NCBI RefSeq assembly: GCF_051020955.1
Contig: NC_135016.1
Location: forward strand, 10,186,001 to 10,250,000
Direction of reading: 5' to 3'
Source: Megalopta genalis
Lineage: Eukaryota > Arthropoda > Insecta > Hymenoptera > Halictidae
Length of the DNA: 64,000 bases
The notes beneath the pieces were generated by a model. It saw only the letters and a program-made list of their open reading frames with translations, searched no databases and had not been told where the DNA came from. Numbering within the stretch: position 1 is the stretch's first letter; the number at the start of each line of letters is the position of its first letter. This document shows, piece after piece, positions 11,390 to 23,732 of the stretch. The position numbers and the translations under genes were made by a program.

Positions 11390-12345
11390 CTTTCATGAAT
11401 TTCTTATCACAATTCAGTGACGTAAAAAGTAAGCAGCCTTTTCGAACAATTGAAAGAACGCAAGGATGAGCCAACGTTTCGTGCGATTCATCGACTGCGG
11501 CTCGTTGGGCATTTGTGCTACTATTTTCTGAGTAAAGTGAATTTGTTCGTTTCTAAAGTAGGGTATGAAAATTGGAAGTTTTACAATGACTCACAATCTA
11601 TTAATGATTACTTGATATAATGATTGAAGCGATGTTGTAATGAACAAACAATGCATCGACGTTTTATGTGGTTTGCTGACTGCAGTTCCTTATGAAATTA
11701 AGGTACTTTTTACTTAATAAATGAGATTTATTTGTTTGTAAAACAGTGAATGAAAATTGAGAAGTACGAAGATCCACAATTTGTTAACGATTGCTTGAAA
11801 TAATAATTGAAACGATTCTGTAATGAATAAATGATGTATCAATGTTTTAAATGGTTTACAGATTGCAGTCCCTTGTGTTAAGATACTTCTTACTTAATAA
11901 ATGAGATTTATTTGTTTGTAAAATAGTGTTTGTAAATTAGGATTAGTAAGAAGATTCAGAATCTATTAACGATTACTTGAAATAATAATTGAAACGATAT
12001 TGAAATAACCAAAGAATGCATCACTGTTTCATGTGATGTATAGACTGCAGTTCCTTATGCAATTATGGTACTTTTTACCTAATAAATGAGGCTTGTTTGT
12101 TTTTGTAAAATAACGTATGAAAATTGCGATTTGCAAAACGATCCACAATCTATTAAAGAATACTTGAAACAATCATTCAAAGGATGTTAGGATGAGCCTA
12201 ATGGTGTATGAATGTTTCACGTGATTTCTAGAGTACAGCTTGCTTACGCATTCACCGAACTTTTTGCTCAGCGAATCGATTTCATTCGCTTGTAAAATTG
12301 CCCGCGAAAATTGAGATTTGCAGGAAGAGTCGGTCCATTAGCGAA
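11390..12345. repeat. 183-bp tandem array, about 5 units
   Basis: Landmark CTGCAGTTCCTTATG and its variants occur at 11496, 11681, 11864, 12046 and 12234, giving spacings of 185, 183, 182 and 188 bp. Each is followed by TACTTTTTACTTAATAAATG-like and TTTGTTTGTAAAA words. The middle units are most alike and the outer units most diverged, as expected for an array homogenised by unequal exchange. Confidence 0.85.
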
Positions 12346-13130
12346 TTAAAAAATGACAACCAGTTGCATGTTGACAAACGAAATTATCGTCGAACGCGTT
12401 GCTCGACACCGTGCAGCATCAAATCGAACGCGGGATAAGAGAGACTATTTATTGGTCCACCTGCCGGCCGGCGTTCAATATCGATCGTATCGTTATCATC
12501 TGGTCGATCCGCCGGCACGGCGGAATGTTTTATCGCGCGAAACAGCACATTTATTATAAACGACGCGGACGTCGCGTTTCCTGGGGAACAACCGTGAAAG
12601 GGCACCGAGTACCAAGCCAGCTACAGGTGGTTCCGCGAGAGCGTTTCTCCGTCCTTCTCGCGGACCTGGTGATCGCTATTACTCGGTTCCTCTCCCTTTC
12701 GCCTCTTTTCTCCCCTTTTGTCGCAGCTCGCGGCTCCCGCTTACGCGGAGCGGTGCGGCGCGGCGCGGCGCGGCGCGTTTAATACGCGCCCGTGATCAAA
12801 TGGAAGCGCCGCCCGGGGCATAATTGCTTGGAATTGCGCGCCGAGCACCGTTCACCGCGATAAAATATTTCGCCTATAAAACGCCAGTTCCGGCCATTTA
12901 TAAAGTAACCGGCCCGCAGTTCTATTTGGGGCGCGGGGTCACTCGAAACCCCGGATCGAAAGGGGAGACTTTCCAACCAGAAATCCTCTATCGGCGGCCA
13001 TTGTCCTGGGCGATGCCGGCCGACCGATCCTCGATTGCCACTCTCGCATCTGTAATCGAGTCGTCCGATAGTTTTCCCGTTGTCCGCTAATGCGTTCAAT
13101 GGAACATTTTCGGAGAGCAGCATCCGTTTT
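12346..13130. other. GC-rich non-coding block
   Basis: Begins abruptly at the end of the 183-bp array. It contains a GCGGC minisatellite and no recognisable coding sequence. Confidence 0.45.
12746..12777. repeat. (GCGGC)n minisatellite
   Basis: Repeated GCGGC/GCGGT units. Similar arrays are at 26640-26695 and 38990-39016. Confidence 0.8.
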
Positions 13131-14000
13131 TCAAATTGAGTCGAGAGAGGTTGAATCGCGTGTTTCGGCGATGAGTTTTGCTTTCTTGAATGTGCAATTA
13201 TTTCCGAGTTAAATCGGGCACGATTAGGTAACGTGTTACTTGTTCTGCGGATCTTTGCGCAAAATAGATATCGTTTGCATCGAATGTTGGAAACTGCAGG
13301 ATTTTAATAAGCTGGAATTAGTACGCGACGTTCTTGATGCATCGTTGTCATAAAGACAGCAAATTCACAGTCTAATGGGAATAATTTATATGGGAATATA
13401 AATATATATATATATAAATATAAATATATATAATAATTTAATGGGAATAAACTCGTTATGAAGAAGTCGAGCATAATCCACTGTGTACATGGACGTCATT
13501 CACTTCTTCTAGATCAAAATAGAATTCGATGAAGAATTCGATCTTCGTTGATAAAACCTGCTTCCTCGAATAGATGCAGAACATCTTCAATTTATGTCTA
13601 AAAACAACGTCTAAAGCTAATGATCATTTAGTTTGATCGAGGAAGACCCAAGCAAAGCAGCAAGAAACAGCACGAAATTCATTTACACGCGTGTTCCAAT
13701 TAAGAAACATAATTAAAATCCCAGTACTAGACGATCCTCAGACATTCGCTGAACGAACTACAAAGTATGCTTCTACATCGTACAATGGACATACAGAACT
13801 GCATGTCAGACGATCTTCAAACATCTGTTACATTCTTCGACAATAAGCAGAAAATTCGAACACACGCAAAAGTCAGCATATTTGCCCGAAACTGACATCC
13901 CGACCAAAGCAAGGTACATCCTCGGATGAACCTCGAAGCCGTGAACGACCAACAATCTCAGAAACACCTCGCCTGTAATGTACGAGCGAAGATCAGCCAA
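13131..14000. other. AT-rich non-coding block
   Basis: Contains a (TA)n/(TAAA)n tract at 13396-13438 flanked on both sides by AATGGGAATAA. The word CAGACGATC(C/T)TCA is repeated about 78 bp apart (13730 and 13808). Confidence 0.5.
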
Positions 14001-15240
14001 AGCTAACAAACTGGAGCTGCAAATCGGAGCGGGATGGGGTTACAAGGCCCCGCGTTCCTCATCGATCTCCCGATTCCCGCGATCGACAAGCTCTACACGG
14101 TCGGTGCGCTTTGTTCGTCGGGGTAAATGACTATATTTAAGATCCCCGAAGCAGCGAGCAAGTAGGCACAGCAGCCGATCGGGCAGACAGTGGAAACCGT
14201 GCGACGATTGTGCGGCCAGATGCCGCAGCTTGTGCGTTGCGCCTCCGGATCCATGGATCAGAGGGAACGGTCTTCTGGCGGTGTGGGGGAACAGGGGGGG
14301 GGGGTCGGGGAGTTCTATAGGTGCTTGTCGTAATGACTGCGGCCGCGGCGAGCGTCCGATGGATCGCTCGAATACCATGGTAGCATCGTGAGGCCGCATT
14401 TTTCGCGTAACTGGAAAGACTTTGCGGGCGCCCTTCCCCATGGGCGAAAAAAGGACGGGGGGAGCGGTGGTGGCTGGCGAGCAAAGACCGGGAGAGAGCA
14501 AAGGCTGGAGGCAAGGGACAGGAGGATCAGCGGAGGAAGATGAGGTCTGGGAGGAACGAGGAGGAACGAGGAGGCTGAGAGGAAAACGCTGGCGGTGGCG
14601 ATTCTGTCGTCGTCAAGATGGAAACCTGCTACCTTGGTGGCAGGTCGGAGCGCGGAGGCAAGATGGACTGCCACGCTCGAGGGAGCCCCTGACGCGTCGC
14701 ATCCGCAGCGACCGAGCCTTACGTAACCCGCCACCTCTCGTTCCACGTTATTGTTGCCTTCGTTTCTGTCGTTTGCTCGAAATGCCGATGTCGTCATCCC
14801 GCAGCAACGGCCTCGCCGCGCCGTCGTCGTTTTTGCTTTTCGCCAGCAGCCGGGAGAGTTCGCGGAACGGTGAACTCGAACGGAGGATTCCAGGTGTCTT
14901 TTCTTCTCGGCCTGGTCCCCGAAGAGGTCCCCGCGCCGCGGACCGTGGGTCGTAGGAAGGGTGCACGAGGAATCTTTTCGAAGAGAGGCTAGACGTTTCG
15001 GTAATGTGTCAAGGATGCAGCGCTCGAAAGAACGAAGGATCCGGGGGACTTGTTACATGCAGGCTCTGCCAGATAGATCGCTGGAAGAAGTCGTGTGGAA
15101 TAGTAATTACACACCATTGTGTAGCAGGAAGCTAATGAGTTGACGGTTTAGAGGGACGCCGCCGGCGCTGCCGGCTACGAGGTAATCACCGGCTTCGGAC
15201 TTCTATAAGAAAACCGTCGTATCTGATTCCTATTGTTGGC
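14001..15240. other. GC-rich non-coding block with G-run
   Basis: Strongly GC-rich, with an 11-G run at 14294-14304 and purine-rich GAGGAACGAGGAGG stretches around 14550. Frames of 120-177 codons overlap on both strands. None has a domain or a supported splice structure. Confidence 0.45.
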
Positions 15241-15325
15241 CACAGGATTTTAATGGGCGATCCGACTGGGACAATCGCTTTTTGATCTTCTGGCTTCTAG
15301 AGGCGATCCAAGGCGATCCGTAGAT

Positions 15326-15700
15326 CCCGGTGGTTGACGAGGGCTGAACTTTCGGAGGAATCGATGCCTGTGACCAAGCGTAGTCTTTATTCTGTGAGGT
15401 TGCTAACTTGGACCTTGGCTAACGTCAATGACAAATCTTCTTTACGATCTTGCTTGACAAGAGCTAAGCATTTAGTGCAATCGATGTTTGTGTGCAAATG
15501 TAAACTTCGTTTTACGAAATTGCTAGGTTGCGCTTCGGTTTCTGTCAACCACGTGTCCTCTTTCTGACGCCGCGTTACCAAGAAAACGTTCGAGAGAGCG
15601 ATGTTTTGCTACCAACGATTCTTGAGAACGAAGCTTGTGTTACAATGTGTGGTAGCATGGAAATATGAACTCCGTTACAAGACGTGTTTAAGTCTCGCCT
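15326..15700. repeat. 120-bp tandem array, 3 units
   Basis: TCGATG followed by TGTG(A/T) lies at 15361 and 15481, exactly 120 bp apart, with a third diverged unit near 15599. Units share GTTGACGAGGGCT or CTTGACAAGAGCT upstream and GAGGTTGCTAACTTGG or GAAATTGCTAGGTTGC downstream. A further GGTTGACGAGAG lies at 15785. Confidence 0.65.
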
Positions 15701-16180
15701 ATGTTAGCATCGCCGATAATACCTAATACATTTTTTAATTGCACCATCAAAAATATGTCTGGAATTAATAATTCAGCTCGTAGTGGTTGACGAGAGTCAA
15801 AAATAATACAAGAATGAAAACGAAATTGCTTAACACTTTTTGGAGTACTTCTGTCTCATGATTGAACTGTTACATACTTATCGTTCTCCGTGTAGAAGAA
15901 TATAATTAAGAATTCCTTGCATTAAGAAATCGTGCAACTCAATCTGTATTATTCTTGGACTTTCAGACTTTTGCAGCAATAGTTGCTTATTTTGTTGACT
16001 TACATCGTATTAGCGAACAAACACACGTTGTATAAGAACAATTGTATTATTCCTTATCTGTTCCACACAAACAGTTTGTTAATTCACACGTAGAAGCATG
16101 ATTCAATTGCAAACAATTTTCTGACTGCCTTCTGTGGATCGTAATTGCCGAAAATCATAAAAATCCTCGCAGCAAATATT
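15701..16180. other. AT-rich non-coding stretch
   Basis: Nothing recognised beyond a partial fourth unit of the 120-bp array near 15785. Confidence 0.5.
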
Positions 16181-16944
16181 ATTACGTTCGCAGGCGTGTT
16201 CCTCGAAGGCTGTCACATCCTGCCCACGGTGCGCAATTAATAATCCGAAAAAAGGATCGGCGGGGTTCGGTCCGGGTTTGTGGAAAGAACCAGGCAGGAA
16301 GTTCGAAAGTTCGTGCGTTGACTCTGATTGATCGACGAAAGTGGTAAAAAGTCGAACGAAAAGAGGCGCCGCGGCTCGTACGAGGCGCGAATCTCGCGGC
16401 ATGAAATCGCCGCAACGCGACAAGACGCGATGAGAGAAAACCTACGGTGCCTTATAATGGGCCTGAAGAGCTGGCTACAAGAGCGGAGAGGTTCTCAGGA
16501 CGCGGCCTGGCGAGAAAGAGAGAAAGAGAGAGAACAGGTGCGTGACGTCAGGTGGGCAGCACCTCGGGACCGCGCGAGCCGGGGCCCCTTACAACTTTTC
16601 ACTGAAACAGATCGCCGGTCAAACGGTGCCGCTCGGAACCGCGTGCCTCCACGGCTGCGAACCATATTTCTCTCTGGAGCTGCTCGTTCCTGTCATACGA
16701 CCAACCATCCCCTATTCCGAGCTCCCCTCCACCTTCCCACGACTGACCCACCACTTCCCTTACTAGCATTTCTGGTTAACCCGCCACAATTTATTCACGA
16801 TTCCACGCACAGTGCAACATCGAAGTGGCTACAACAAATTGACGATAAATTGACATATGTATCTTTTCATGTTGTTTTTCTTCAATCAACTCTCTATAAA
16901 TCTATTCGTGATATTAGTGATCAATTGGGACTTTGTTGTAATTG
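16181..16944. other. GC-rich block with exon-like segment
   Basis: A + strand frame from ATG at 16430 runs to a CAG/GTGCGT donor-like site at 16538. The predicted 36 residues begin MRENLRCLIMGLKSW and end in a charged ERE-rich tail encoded by GA repeats. I do not recognise the product. Chance is a real alternative because the frame simply continues past the site. Confidence 0.2.
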
Positions 16945-17160
16945 TTAGACATTTTGTTAGACCTCTGTGTAGGTAATTAAACATTTTGTTAGACCTCTAT
17001 GCAGTTAGATATTTTGTTAGGCCTCTATGCAATTAGACATTTTGTTAAACCTCTACGCAGTCAGAAATTTTATCAGACCTCTATGTATTATAGTTAGACA
17101 TTTTGTTAGACTCTTCTGTAGTTAGGCATTTAACCAAACCTCTCAGTGGTTAATCATTCC
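16945..17160. repeat. 28-bp minisatellite, about 7.5 units
   Basis: The unit is approximately TTAGACATTTTGTTAGACC followed by TCTATGCAG. Starts are at 16945, 16977, 17005, 17033, 17061, 17094, 17122 and 17150, mostly 28 bp apart with two longer units. Confidence 0.9.
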
Positions 17161-17204
17161 CAATGAACTAAGTGAAACCGTACTCTTTTTGGATACTTAG
17201 TATA

Positions 17205-17364
17205 TTAACTCTTTGCGAACGAGGATATTTTGAAGTGTTAAAAGTGTTTTCCTCAGAAACTTAGATCAGACACCAAAGACTTAAATAATAGGAATGATGA
17301 TCACTAGACCCTGATCTGTTGATATGTCAGATTATAATGTCGACATTCGTCCTCAAAGGGTTAA
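17205..17364. mobile_element. TTAA-bounded MITE, family I
   Basis: 160 bp. The left end is TTAACTCTTTGCGAACGA, and the right end inverted is TTAACCCTTTGAGGACGA. Both ends lie in TTAA, and there is no coding capacity. The CCCTTTG terminus matches the family H style, but the interior is unrelated and no inner dyad is evident. A piggyBac-type origin is inferred. Confidence 0.7.
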
Positions 17365-19612
17365 AGTACGAAGATCCAACGCTTCTCCGGTGACTAGAAA
17401 ATCGTTGCAGAAAAAAGACCCTTAGACGTTCGCTGTAACTTCTGGTGCAAGGATTAGGTGTTCTAATAGCGAGCATGGTTGGCCTCACCCATCGAAACCG
17501 ACGCCATCGAGACCATGGGTGTCATGGTCTCGCGGGTGTCGCCCGTTCCTCGCGTGACTCGGTATTTTTCTCTTTTCCTCGCCGGCTATTTTCAGCGCGG
17601 GAAAGCTGGCATCCGCTTCATGCTTTCTACGATTCCACTGGGTCATTATAACTATGCACGGTGTGTCCAACGGCCGACTCGATAATTTAGACTTTCCTCG
17701 GCCGGCGATGGCAGCTGAAAAACTGGACCCGGCCACTACCGTGCTGTAAATGGACGTCTAATCGCGATAGTGATTGAATTATCGATGCCGAGTTAGAGCG
17801 TGTCTGACGGTAATGCATAAAAATTCGGTGCATCAGCGAATAAATGACACTCGCGATGCTCGGACGTTGGTGATCATTTCAGCGTCAACAGAGAATGTGA
17901 CTAGAGCTGCTGGTTAACGAGATCATCGGGTAATTAATTAGTCAATCGTCTTCAGTATACAGAACTGGTTCAAGAGGTTTTTGGTTCGACGAGCTGCAAA
18001 AATTATTCCACACTTTTGCTACAGCTGAATGCTACAGTTTAGGGACGAGACTTAATGAATTTAGTGGCACACACTGTTTAATGACACTGAAACAGTGTCC
18101 TAAATGTTGCATGTGTTTTTAAGGAACAGCATCTCTCGATTCGATGAATACGTTGACTTACGAAACAATTAGTCGACTATCTTGAAACTCGACAGTTATG
18201 ATCAATACATAGTTTTTATTGTCTAAAGTAAGATTCAATCGTCATTACCATTGCAAACATGCTTGAGGAAGAAATTTTTTTTCTGATATGATACTAAAAC
18301 TTGAAGAGTACAAATTGATCTAATTTGACAGAGAAGTAACTGATAAGGGTAGAAGAATCGCAAAAGGTCACCTGTCCTAGCACGACTTTGTACAAAATTT
18401 AAAAAGATTGAACCATTTCTTTCGTCTTCTTGTATTTTAGACATTTAGAGTGACTGAAAATAGCTCCGTAAATGAACCCGTCTTATCAATTTGATGCAAC
18501 AAGGAACACTCACTCCTCTCCACTGCCCAAAGTACACTCTTCTTCAAATGAAAACAAAAAACTGGTCGTCCTCAAAAACCCTCATCATCTTTCCAAATTT
18601 TCGACGATCGTACTGATCGGATCAGGACTCGATCCCGTTCGCTTTATGAATTTCACGTCGCCGCATGTCCCATCTGAAAATGGCCGATAAAAATAGGAAA
18701 AATGGCGAAGTCACGCGAGGAACAGGCGACACCCGCGTGCCCGTGGATCCCATGAAGTCGATGGCATGGTTCTCGAGGGTAAGACAAACGATCGGGTATC
18801 GAGGAGGCAACGATGCACGCCACATTGTGCTCATCCTCGAAACGCCGCGTCGAGGAGGGCCCGGGGTGGAGACGCGGGGGGGACGGAGCGAGGACAGTGG
18901 CGCGCTTGTAAATTATGTATGAGAGTGTACTCACGGGGGATTACATAATGGCTTGTTTACGGCCGCATGTAAACAGCAATCAATGGAGCAGCCACAATCG
19001 CTCGCGGTTCGGCCGAGATCGCTGGGTACCAACCGTTGGGAGAGCACCTTGTGCTCTCCAGGCTTGGCCTTGAAATCGCGTAAAATCGAGTTACGCTCTC
19101 GCGCGCGGCCACCGGGGAAAAGCGAGCGCGCACGCGGAACCAGAACCAGCGGGTTTATTAATTATTTATGGTGGCCGGTGGATTCTTTAACCGGTTGATA
19201 ACAGTGCGATAGTAGGCCGACCGTCTTTGCCCGTGCGCCGCCGTGCCGGCAAATCGAAGGGGAAGCAGGGTGAGCGTAATATCGTTAAAATCGTGTTTGA
19301 TAATGTTATGCCGGTTTCCGGCATCGAACGTGTTTGGTATTGGCGCATCGATTCGCGCTTTAATGGTAGAATGAACCCAATACCGAGTGTGTTGCTTTGA
19401 AAATGTTATTTCTGTTTCAATCATTTTGGCTGGTGTTCATTTCCGTGGTGTAATGAACAATATTTTATGATTTTCGATATCGAGCAATGTAAAAGGTTTA
19501 TAATGTAGCTATTAAATTGGAGTTTAAGTTCGTTCGATGCATTGCTACGAAAATATTATGCTAGTTTCAAACACCTGCATTTGACATTTTGTTTTTCGTA
19601 ATTTAAATTTCG
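17365..19612. other. Non-coding DNA between MITEs
   Basis: GC-rich pockets at 17440-17760 and 18600-19250 are separated by AT-rich DNA. A perfect 9-bp stem with a 3-base loop lies at 19039-19059 (GGAGAGCAC/GTGCTCTCC). No gene is recognised. Confidence 0.5.
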
Positions 19613-19888
19613 TTAACCTCTTGACATACCATTTTCTTCGCAATTACTGCGATTAGAAATATTTCGATTGCAATAATTTCTTAGAAGGGAAAGAAAATTG
19701 ATGCTTATTGTATGCCTAAATTTAGATAAGTGCTTAAATATTGATGACAAGAAATTAGAATTTTATTCCATTTTTAAAGGACAGAATAACATGTATACTG
19801 AATAAGTTAATACTTATACTAGTTATTATACTGTATGTATACTAATAAGTTATACTAGACGAGTCGGACTCGTACGGCAACGGGTTAA
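19613..19888 (-). mobile_element. TTAA-bounded MITE, family H copy 3
   Basis: Inverted relative to 3685-4219. On the minus strand it starts TTAACCCGTTGCCGTAC, followed by the dyad ACGAGTCCGACTCGT. It ends at TTAA after an AT-rich interior matching copies 1 and 2 (shared TTTCTTTCCCTTCTAAGAAA and TCGCAG words, more diverged here). A 25-30-bp local expansion of TATACTAATAAGTTA words makes it longer (276 bp). Confidence 0.75.
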
Positions 19889-20982
19889 GTAACGAACTGA
19901 TGCAAAACACTAGAAATTGGATTATACTGATTGAACTGATTGAACTGATTGTACTATGATTGAAACATTCTATGAGTTTTACTACCGAATCACTTAAAAC
20001 AACTACAATAAATTAGCTTAAAATATGAAGTACATGTATCTGATTAGAGTACAAGTTTCCTAGCGTATTATTACGATAATGTTACTCTAGCTTCAACCAC
20101 CAAACGTTTCTAATATCTTCTTCTCGGACATTTCCATAGTTATACGTCGAAAAATAGAGCAAGGTTACTATAACCCTGGAAATTGGATCGTTTTGAATCG
20201 TACTTGAATCCCCAACCGTACTGCTCCAAAAGTATTCAACATCTTGAAGTATATATCTGTCTTCCCTAATCGCTGCATCTCGATCCAAAGACAAAATAGC
20301 AACTTTCTCCTAGTGGCACACATTGGCCGTCGACCTGGAAAGACGGCGCGGATCAATTAGCCCAACGGATTCACGTCAGTGTCGTAAAGTGTCCTGTACC
20401 GGCCGCCGCTGACACGGTCGCTAATCGTATTAAAGGACGCCGGCGTTTCGACGGTGTAATGCGAGGATATACGGAGGAGCGTAACGGTGGCAGAAATACG
20501 AAATCCTTAATGATTATAACTCCTCGGACGCATCGTCGCCCTGCGGGGCAAGAGTTGCGTGCCGGTGGCACGCTAGGATTGTAAATTACATGAATTAATC
20601 CGACGGTTTCTTTAAAGGCTTCTAGCCGGGCTTAACGAGCGTTTAACACAACGTAGCCCCCGTACGAACGATTATTAATGACGGGGAATGCGTTAACTGC
20701 TGTATGAGTGTCTCGGGAAATCTGTTTGCATCACGGCACGGGAAGATAACCGGCCTTCCGCGGTTGCTGGCTCGCGATCACGGTTTCGCGGGCGACCTCG
20801 TCACTCGGAACCGTTCGCCGGCCTGTTAATCTCAAATTTGGCGGCTAATTACCGTTCGGAGACCTCTCGGTTCCCCCGTTCCCATGATAAATTACTCGGA
20901 CCGCCGATTTTTCCAATGATAACGCGATTACCCACCGGCTCAGCCTTCTTTCTCCTCGTCCGACGATTCTCAGGATCTCCAA
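19889..20982. other. Non-coding DNA
   Basis: ACTGATTGAA units repeat at 19926-19955. GC-rich DNA with TTAAT-type words begins around 20340. No gene is seen. Confidence 0.5.
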
Positions 20983-21023
20983 CCTTTCCTTCTTCTCTCT
21001 CCCTCTTTCTCTTTCTCTCTCTT

Positions 21024-21093
<70 letters not shown>

Positions 21094-21150
21094 AGTCTTT
21101 CTTTCTCTCGCTCGTTGGCTCGTTCTCTCTCCCGGTCTTTCTCTTTCTCT
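20983..21150. repeat. Long CT-rich microsatellite
   Basis: (CT)n with TTTCTCTCTC interruptions over about 160 bp. Open frames through it (SLSLSL or ERERER) are artefacts. Confidence 0.95.
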
Positions 21151-21517
21151 CCGGCCAGTTGCGTAGCAAAAATGTAATTAAAGGCGTGCGCTCGCGCGGG
21201 CTCGCACACGTATAATGAAAGTGGATGGCAACGCGGCGGCGAGTGAATGACGCCCGAAGGCCACGAAGGTGCCGCAACATGTGTGCAGTTGCAGTGGTTA
21301 TCTGCACACCGACGCAACACCGACACCCAACTGCCAGTTACACGGACGTTCCGCGAGGGACTTTTCTTCCCGCGGAAAGATGCGCCGCGATCCATCGATT
21401 TGCCATGGAGGCCAAGGGGAGAGAACCGTTTCCTGGCGAGTGCGTTTAGGTGACGCGAGGACCGCCCAGCCAACCGTTTCCACCATTTTTCTGCCGGAGT
21501 TGGGCAATATGTCACTC
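21151..21517. other. GC-rich non-coding stretch
   Basis: Several overlapping short frames, none recognisable. Confidence 0.45.
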
Positions 21518-21726
21518 GGATGACGGATAACGGGTAACTATCGAATGCAAAATCGAACAAGATTTTGTTCGAATATGAACTCGTTCGAATTAAAATTTAT
21601 TCGAATTAGAATTCCTTCGAATGAGAATTTATTCGTACAGGAATTCATGTGGAAAGCAATCGATTTAAATAAAATATAATAGCAATACAAAGCGTTTTCT
21701 TCATAGTTCATCGATTTATTCCTTCG
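21518..21726 (+). repeat. Dispersed repeat A, copy 2
   Basis: Counterpart of 1580-1778 in the same orientation. It contains TGACGGATAACGGG, repeated TTCGAATTA words, TTATTCGTACAGGAATTC and TTCATAGTTCATC. Divergence is substantial, so the insertions or duplications are old. Confidence 0.65.
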
Positions 21727-23732
21727 ACATGTCTTTTTTCGGTAGATCGATCTTTGATCTATAACTGAATAATCTTTCTGAATTGAACCGATCTTGAATT
21801 GGATGAATTATTAAATCAGCAATCAAAGTATGTACCCCACAGTCTCGAAATAACACAACACAGTTAGCTGAAATTGCAAATCTCTAACTCCAGGATCAGA
21901 TTTATAACAGTAAACTAGAACTGTCACTCATTCCGATCAGTGAAACGGAATGCATACAATATCCTCAATAAATAAATTACACGTACACACACAATTACAA
22001 TGCTCTTGTAATCGAGGCGATAAAAAACGTCTGATTAATATCCACACCTTATAAATATTCCGAATGAAGTAATATCTCGGTAATAGTCCGCGATCTCGAT
22101 CGAACAACGATTTTTAATCGAAGCAGCACATAAGCTAGTATCTGCAAGATCGTCATATTGATTAAAAGTTAATAGCAATGGACGAAGGGATGAAGCAGCA
22201 TTACCATAATTTTCTGTGCTCCAAAAGAAAAAAAAATCAGCCGGGTATAGTGAACAGACGAAACTAGCCGCGGCTACTTACCTGGTTTAATCGGGTTAGC
22301 TACCACTCCCACCTTTCCTTTTTCACCGTCGGATGATTTTCTATTAATCCCTCTTTCTGTCGATCCACCGTAGTCGATCGATTACTCGTGGCGATCCCTC
22401 GTTTGTTACCGGAAGACCCGCGAAGGTGTGGAAAAAATTATCTTCGGAGTCCATTGACTTCTCGTTAATGAGCTGTTTCTCTTCTTCTTTGACCAGTCTT
22501 GGCCTTCCTTTTTAATCAGGCAGATGCAACCATTAGCTTTTGTTTCCTTCGATCCCTGCCGTTTCGAAAATTTATCTTGTTCCTTTTCATATTTTATTTT
22601 TGCACGTCTTTTTAATCTTAATTAAACTACTGAAACTTCGAACGCAATTTTCTCGCGACGGCAGCAGAAATATCTAAAAGACTACCGAAACAATTTGATC
22701 GAAATTTTGCAGTACGATTCTCAGGATCTACCGTTTCATAAAGCGAACAATTAATTAATGCATTTGTCTTGTTCGTACGAGCAGAGAAACTGGAATTTAA
22801 TCAACTTATTGCGGATGAAACATGACTTTGGGAAAAAGGCTGCCTTATCTATGCACCTTTGTGAATATTGATTTTCAATACAAAATAATTTTATGTGTAA
22901 AAAGAATTGTCGAATTCTCCTTATTTTCAGAAGGTTTGAAACTGCGGGATTCTTGGATCGCGTTGAATTTACTGAGAACAGGAAAACGGCGATCGAGGGA
23001 CCACAGTCTGTCGCGATCTGGGTCCAACCCGTGAGGGTGTGCCATAACGGAGGAACAAGAAACCGAGGAAAAGATGCTCGTGAGGCGTGAACGCAATTAA
23101 CGCGATAGTTCAGCCTCGGACGTAATTGCTGCGCGTCTCGCGTTCGGTTTTCCATCAGGCTGCATCAAGATTGCCTTTACCTCTCAGCTTTCAATCCGCC
23201 GGAGAGTCGTTTAGCGAGGAGACTGGACGGTAATTGAAAAAGAAAAGTCCGCCAGCTATCTGACAATATTTTCTGAATTACTCAGCGAATTCCTCTTCCA
23301 TATTAGAATACAGCTTTTCGCGGCAGCTGCAACCGCCGATGGTGCGATCAAGCTTGGAGATTCGTGAAAACCAATAGACCGGAGACTGAGGAAGGTAAAT
23401 AGGAACGATTCGTCCTGGGGCAAAGGTCGGAACATTGTGGAAACTAATCATTTTCTGTTCTATCGAGGGCAATGTTTGCGTCAGATATTATGTTTGCTCG
23501 GGCTCAATCGATTTGGATGACACGACTATTTATTTAGACCTTTCGCTATTTTAAGCGCTGGACAAGCGGATCTTTATGCGAGATACAAAATGCCTGCGTC
23601 CATCGTAAGAGGTTGGTGCCAAATATACATTTAATTATTTCTGTAATGATATCAACAAGTTGAGAATAGTACATCGATACCCTTCTATTATTTAAATTCG
23701 CGCAGTGCTTTAAATTGCTCCTATTCGTTCTC
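21727..23732. other. Non-coding DNA
   Basis: Mixed composition. On the minus strand a consensus donor CCAG/GTAAGT occurs with the intron start at 22281. The exon that would precede it cannot be delimited. No product is recognised. Confidence 0.4.

Noticed and set aside
14422..14955. 177-codon + strand frame
   Set aside because: GC-rich DNA with similarly long opposite-strand frames, low complexity and no splice support.
16328..16948. 206-codon + strand frame
   Set aside because: Composition changes strongly along it, it includes GA-repeat-encoded sequence and it ends at the start of a minisatellite. Only a short part at 16430-16537 is kept as a weak candidate.
20838..21560. Frames encoding SLSLSL and ERERER runs
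   Set aside because: Translations of a CT/GA microsatellite.
22270..22300. ACTTACCTGG resembling the 5' end of U1 snRNA
   Set aside because: The following bases do not continue as U1. It is better read as a minus strand donor consensus.
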